A DNA stretch of 8,419 nucleotides from Planctomycetota bacterium (GTDB lineage: Bacteria > Planctomycetota > Phycisphaerae > Sedimentisphaerales > Anaerobacaceae): assembly GCA_023135255.1 (NCBI GenBank), contig JAGLTN010000615.1:1-8419 (forward strand), given 5' to 3'. The notes under the pieces were generated by a model. The model had not been told where the DNA came from, did not search any database, and worked only from the letters and a program-made list of their open reading frames with translations. Made by a program: the position numbers and the translations under genes. Below are positions 6,388 through 8,419 of the stretch, piece by piece; the first letter of the stretch is position 1, and each line of letters begins with the position of its first letter.

Positions 6388-8419
6388 AGAATATCAGAGG
6401 CCCTTCAAATTTCGCTTTTATTACTCTTCCTGTTTCAAGGTCGAATTTAATAACCTCAAATGGAGAGTTATTAATCCTGCCTGGTTTCTCTTGTGTACCC
6501 TGAGCGGTTATCAAAGACCGGATCGACTCAAATATGAATTCATCCGCCTCGAAATAGATTGGTTTGCTTTTCTTTTTTTTCCTAATCAAAGGCTTTTGCT
6601 CATCGTAAGTAACACCGCCAAAAGCATGCAAGGTCAAAAGCTCAGACTTCTCTGTCATTTTCACATCAAGGCTGTTAGCGGTAGCGAGAACATGCTGATC
6701 GTCTTTATTCGGATCGACAGGAATATAATCGATCCTCAGCGTATCGTTCGCTTTAGAGCGGATATTCAGCTCATTAGTGATTGTCGAGTGTTTCAGATTT
6801 TGAAAATTCTGCACGATTGCCCAGCAAGGCTTTTTCAATGCTACAGTCTTGGTTTGTCCCTGCGGCATTGCAATATTTGAATTATCAATTTTAATAATAC
6901 CATCGGGTCCGGTAGCGACTATCACTTCATCTACTGTAGTATAATCAAATTGACGACACTTTATCTCAACACCGCCAAGCTGTTTTGCATCTGCGGTTTT
7001 AACGCTTGAAAGCCTGACAGTTCCGCCAACAGCCTGCAAATGTTTTATGCCGGTATCAGAAACTTTTTCATTATCTTCTTTTTTGTTTTCCAGATCAATA
7101 ATAATCCGATTGCCCGAAAGATTATAACTTTGCAGGAAACCTGGTTCGGGTTTGGTCATTTTGCAGAGACAATCACCTGTGAATATAACCTGATTACTCA
7201 AAGGCAGGAAATCAACTCTATCATTGGCTGAAACCGTTACTGGTAATTTTATTTTTTCATCGCTATTCGGGTCAACTCTTTCGGTGTGATAGAAAAGCAA
7301 CTGAATATTACCTTTGGCAATCGTCTTTTCCGTATCTACATCATGATGGATACTATCAGCAAGAAACTTTGCGCGATAATCATTACTATCTTCAAACCTT
7401 TCAGGAACAGCCTTTTTTGCAACCTCGGCTGTTTTCATAGCCTCTTTTGCAATGTCCAACTCGGCATCGCGAGGCACAAAAACGATACTGCCATCACATG
7501 TAACAACTATAATATCATTGCTGTCACTGAAAACATCCTCTGGCTTTGGCACTTGCACCACTTTAGGCCCACCAGATTCTCCGGCAGCAACTGTAGCTTG
7601 CTTTGGCGTCTCTAATGGTTTTTCGGGTTCAACAGGTTCCGCTTTCTTCGGCGATTCCTTATCTTTCGATGACCCTGACTTTATATTATCAATAACTATA
7701 TTATCAGCAAAGATCAACTGTTCCGGACAATCAATAACAACATTTTTATTCAGAATGCATTTGTATTTTTCTATGTTTCCCGCTGTTTTCTTAACTTCCT
7801 GAGAAGCTGTTTCTGCCTCTTTCTTCTGTGAAGCAGTCTCAACCTTTTTTGCTGTCGTTTTGGCAGGTTCACTGTCTTGCTTAACAGGTGTTTTTTCATC
7901 TTCCTCTTTGTTCGAGGAAAATAAGGACGCCTCCGAATTCGTTTTAATCTTCAATGTTTTGAGTTTAACAATTTTTAATATTTCAAGACGCTCAAGCTGC
8001 TGATTATAAATCAGCTCCATACCCACACCTTTCATCTCAGCATCGGGGTTTACAAAATAAACAGGCCCTGTGGTAGAAAACTGTGATTTGCTCCCAAGAA
8101 ACACTACCTCGTCAAGATAGATCGTGCTTGGTTTTGTCCTGGAAGAAGCCTTAGGTTCAATGTGGATAACCACGTTACCTTTCAAGGTTGCATCTTTCGG
8201 GCTTGGTTTGGCTGATTCTTTTTCCAGCAGCACTGTCCCAAAATCAGCTGTTATAGAACATATCAGGTCGTCCTTATAAACGATCATATAAGGCTTTTCG
8301 ATTTCCCAAATGTCTCCTTCTTCATGAAGCAGTTTTGAAAAACCAAACTCACGCTCTAATTTCTCTGTCTTTGGATTCAGATCAAAGAAATATGCCTTTC
8401 GAACACTGCCGACACCAAC
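6386..8419 (-). CDS. Large LptC/LptA (OstA)-like LPS-transport protein, N-terminus cut by window edge
   Basis: This protein probably forms part of a periplasmic beta-jellyroll bridge carrying lipopolysaccharide from inner to outer membrane. The frame stays open to the right edge. The ATG at 8285-8287 is internal, because 44 more sense codons precede it (…KAYFFDLNPKTEKLEREFGF…, …GDIWEIEKPY). At least 677 residues are visible, numbered from the edge. Residues 1-160 resemble LptC: short strands, LKGNVVIHIEP (79-89), TTGPVYFVN (116-124) and MKGVGMELIY (129-138). A Lys/Glu/Ala-rich linker (about 163-213) and a second Pro/Glu-rich linker (about 248-295) flank one strand-rich module. OstA-like units follow, each starting AD, AN or GN and ending in an A.G or TG turn, at about 354-370, 398-416, 436-466, 482-504, 579-602 and 623-641. 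Typical LptC and LptA are under 250 residues, so this is a much larger fused form. Family assignment rests on pattern only. Its partners probably lie to the right. Confidence 0.72.
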   Translation of the reverse strand, partial: VGVGSVRKAYFFDLNPKTEKLEREFGFSKLLHEEGDIWEIEKPYMIVYKDDLICSITADFGTVLLEKESAKPSPKDATLKGNVVIHIEPKASSRTKPSTIYLDEVVFLGSKSQFSTTGPVYFVNPDAEMKGVGMELIYNQQLERLEILKIVKLKTLKIKTNSEASLFSSNKEEDEKTPVKQDSEPAKTTAKKVETASQKKEAETASQEVKKTAGNIEKYKCILNKNVVIDCPEQLIFADNIVIDNIKSGSSKDKESPKKAEPVEPEKPLETPKQATVAAGESGGPKVVQVPKPEDVFSDSNDIIVVTCDGSIVFVPRDAELDIAKEAMKTAEVAKKAVPERFEDSNDYRAKFLADSIHHDVDTEKTIAKGNIQLLFYHTERVDPNSDEKIKLPVTVSANDRVDFLPLSNQVIFTGDCLCKMTKPEPGFLQSYNLSGNRIIIDLENKKEDNEKVSDTGIKHLQAVGGTVRLSSVKTADAKQLGGVEIKCRQFDYTTVDEVIVATGPDGIIKIDNSNIAMPQGQTKTVALKKPCWAIVQNFQNLKHSTITNELNIRSKANDTLRIDYIPVDPNKDDQHVLATANSLDVKMTEKSELLTLHAFGGVTYDEQKPLIRKKKKSKPIYFEADEFIFESIRSLITAQGTQEKPGRINNSPFEVIKFDLETGRVIKAKFEGPLIF

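Noticed and set aside
7286..7802. Overlapping plus-strand open frames inside the Lpt-like gene
   Set aside because: They are antisense to the Lys/Glu-rich part of the minus-strand gene, whose composition naturally yields Ser/Phe/Leu-rich reverse frames. There is no start signal or recognisable domain.
1..8419. CRISPR array, tRNA or rRNA, insertion sequence, or defence-type gene cluster
   Set aside because: No regularly spaced repeats, cloverleaf-like or rRNA-like sequence, transposase motif or nuclease/toxin domain could be found by reading both strands.

Overview
The window is a stretch of bacterial chromosome with ordinary gene density. It has one short 3' gene end at the left edge, five recognisable protein genes (one cut by the right edge) and several non-coding signals. 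The likely source is a Gram-negative, probably planctomycetal (Phycisphaerae-like) bacterium. That is an inference from three traits: a Hanks-type Ser/Thr kinase with a small N-terminal helical domain and a C-terminal membrane tail, an oversized LptC/OstA-like lipopolysaccharide-transport protein, and clostridial-type ETF genes beside a 600-residue acyl-CoA dehydrogenase. No rRNA, tRNA, mobile element or CRISPR array was seen.

Layout, left to right. Bases 3-56 hold the last codons of a plus-strand gene, followed by an intrinsic terminator (79-117). A minus-strand, tail-anchored protein kinase (168-1397) converges on that terminator. A roughly 390-bp intergenic region (1398-1786) separates it from the divergent plus-strand cluster and carries plausible sigma70-type promoters pointing both ways. 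The plus-strand cluster is etfB (1787-2698), etfA (2711-3739) and an acyl-CoA dehydrogenase (3780-5582). After an 87-nt gap with paired hairpins comes a HAD-family phosphatase/phosphomutase (5670-6353). An A/T-rich hairpin at 6366-6387 separates this cluster from a convergent minus-strand gene (6386-8419). That gene encodes a large LptC/LptA (OstA)-like envelope protein, and its N-terminus lies beyond the right edge.

How the genes work together. The dehydrogenase should oxidise an acyl-CoA (or run in reverse on an enoyl-CoA) and exchange electrons with the EtfAB flavoprotein encoded just upstream. EtfB has the clostridial-type motifs also found in many electron-bifurcating ETFs, but no ETF:quinone oxidoreductase or other redox partner is visible, so the electron route stays open. 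EtfB also has an apparent insertion of about 35-45 residues and an altered partner-recognition loop, which are the most unusual features of this module. The HAD gene may be co-transcribed, but no metabolic link is evident. The kinase and the Lpt-like gene are separate units. I found no convincing wholly new multi-gene system; the items most worth a second look are the ETF variant, the fused Lpt-type protein and the alternative hairpins at 5593-5632.
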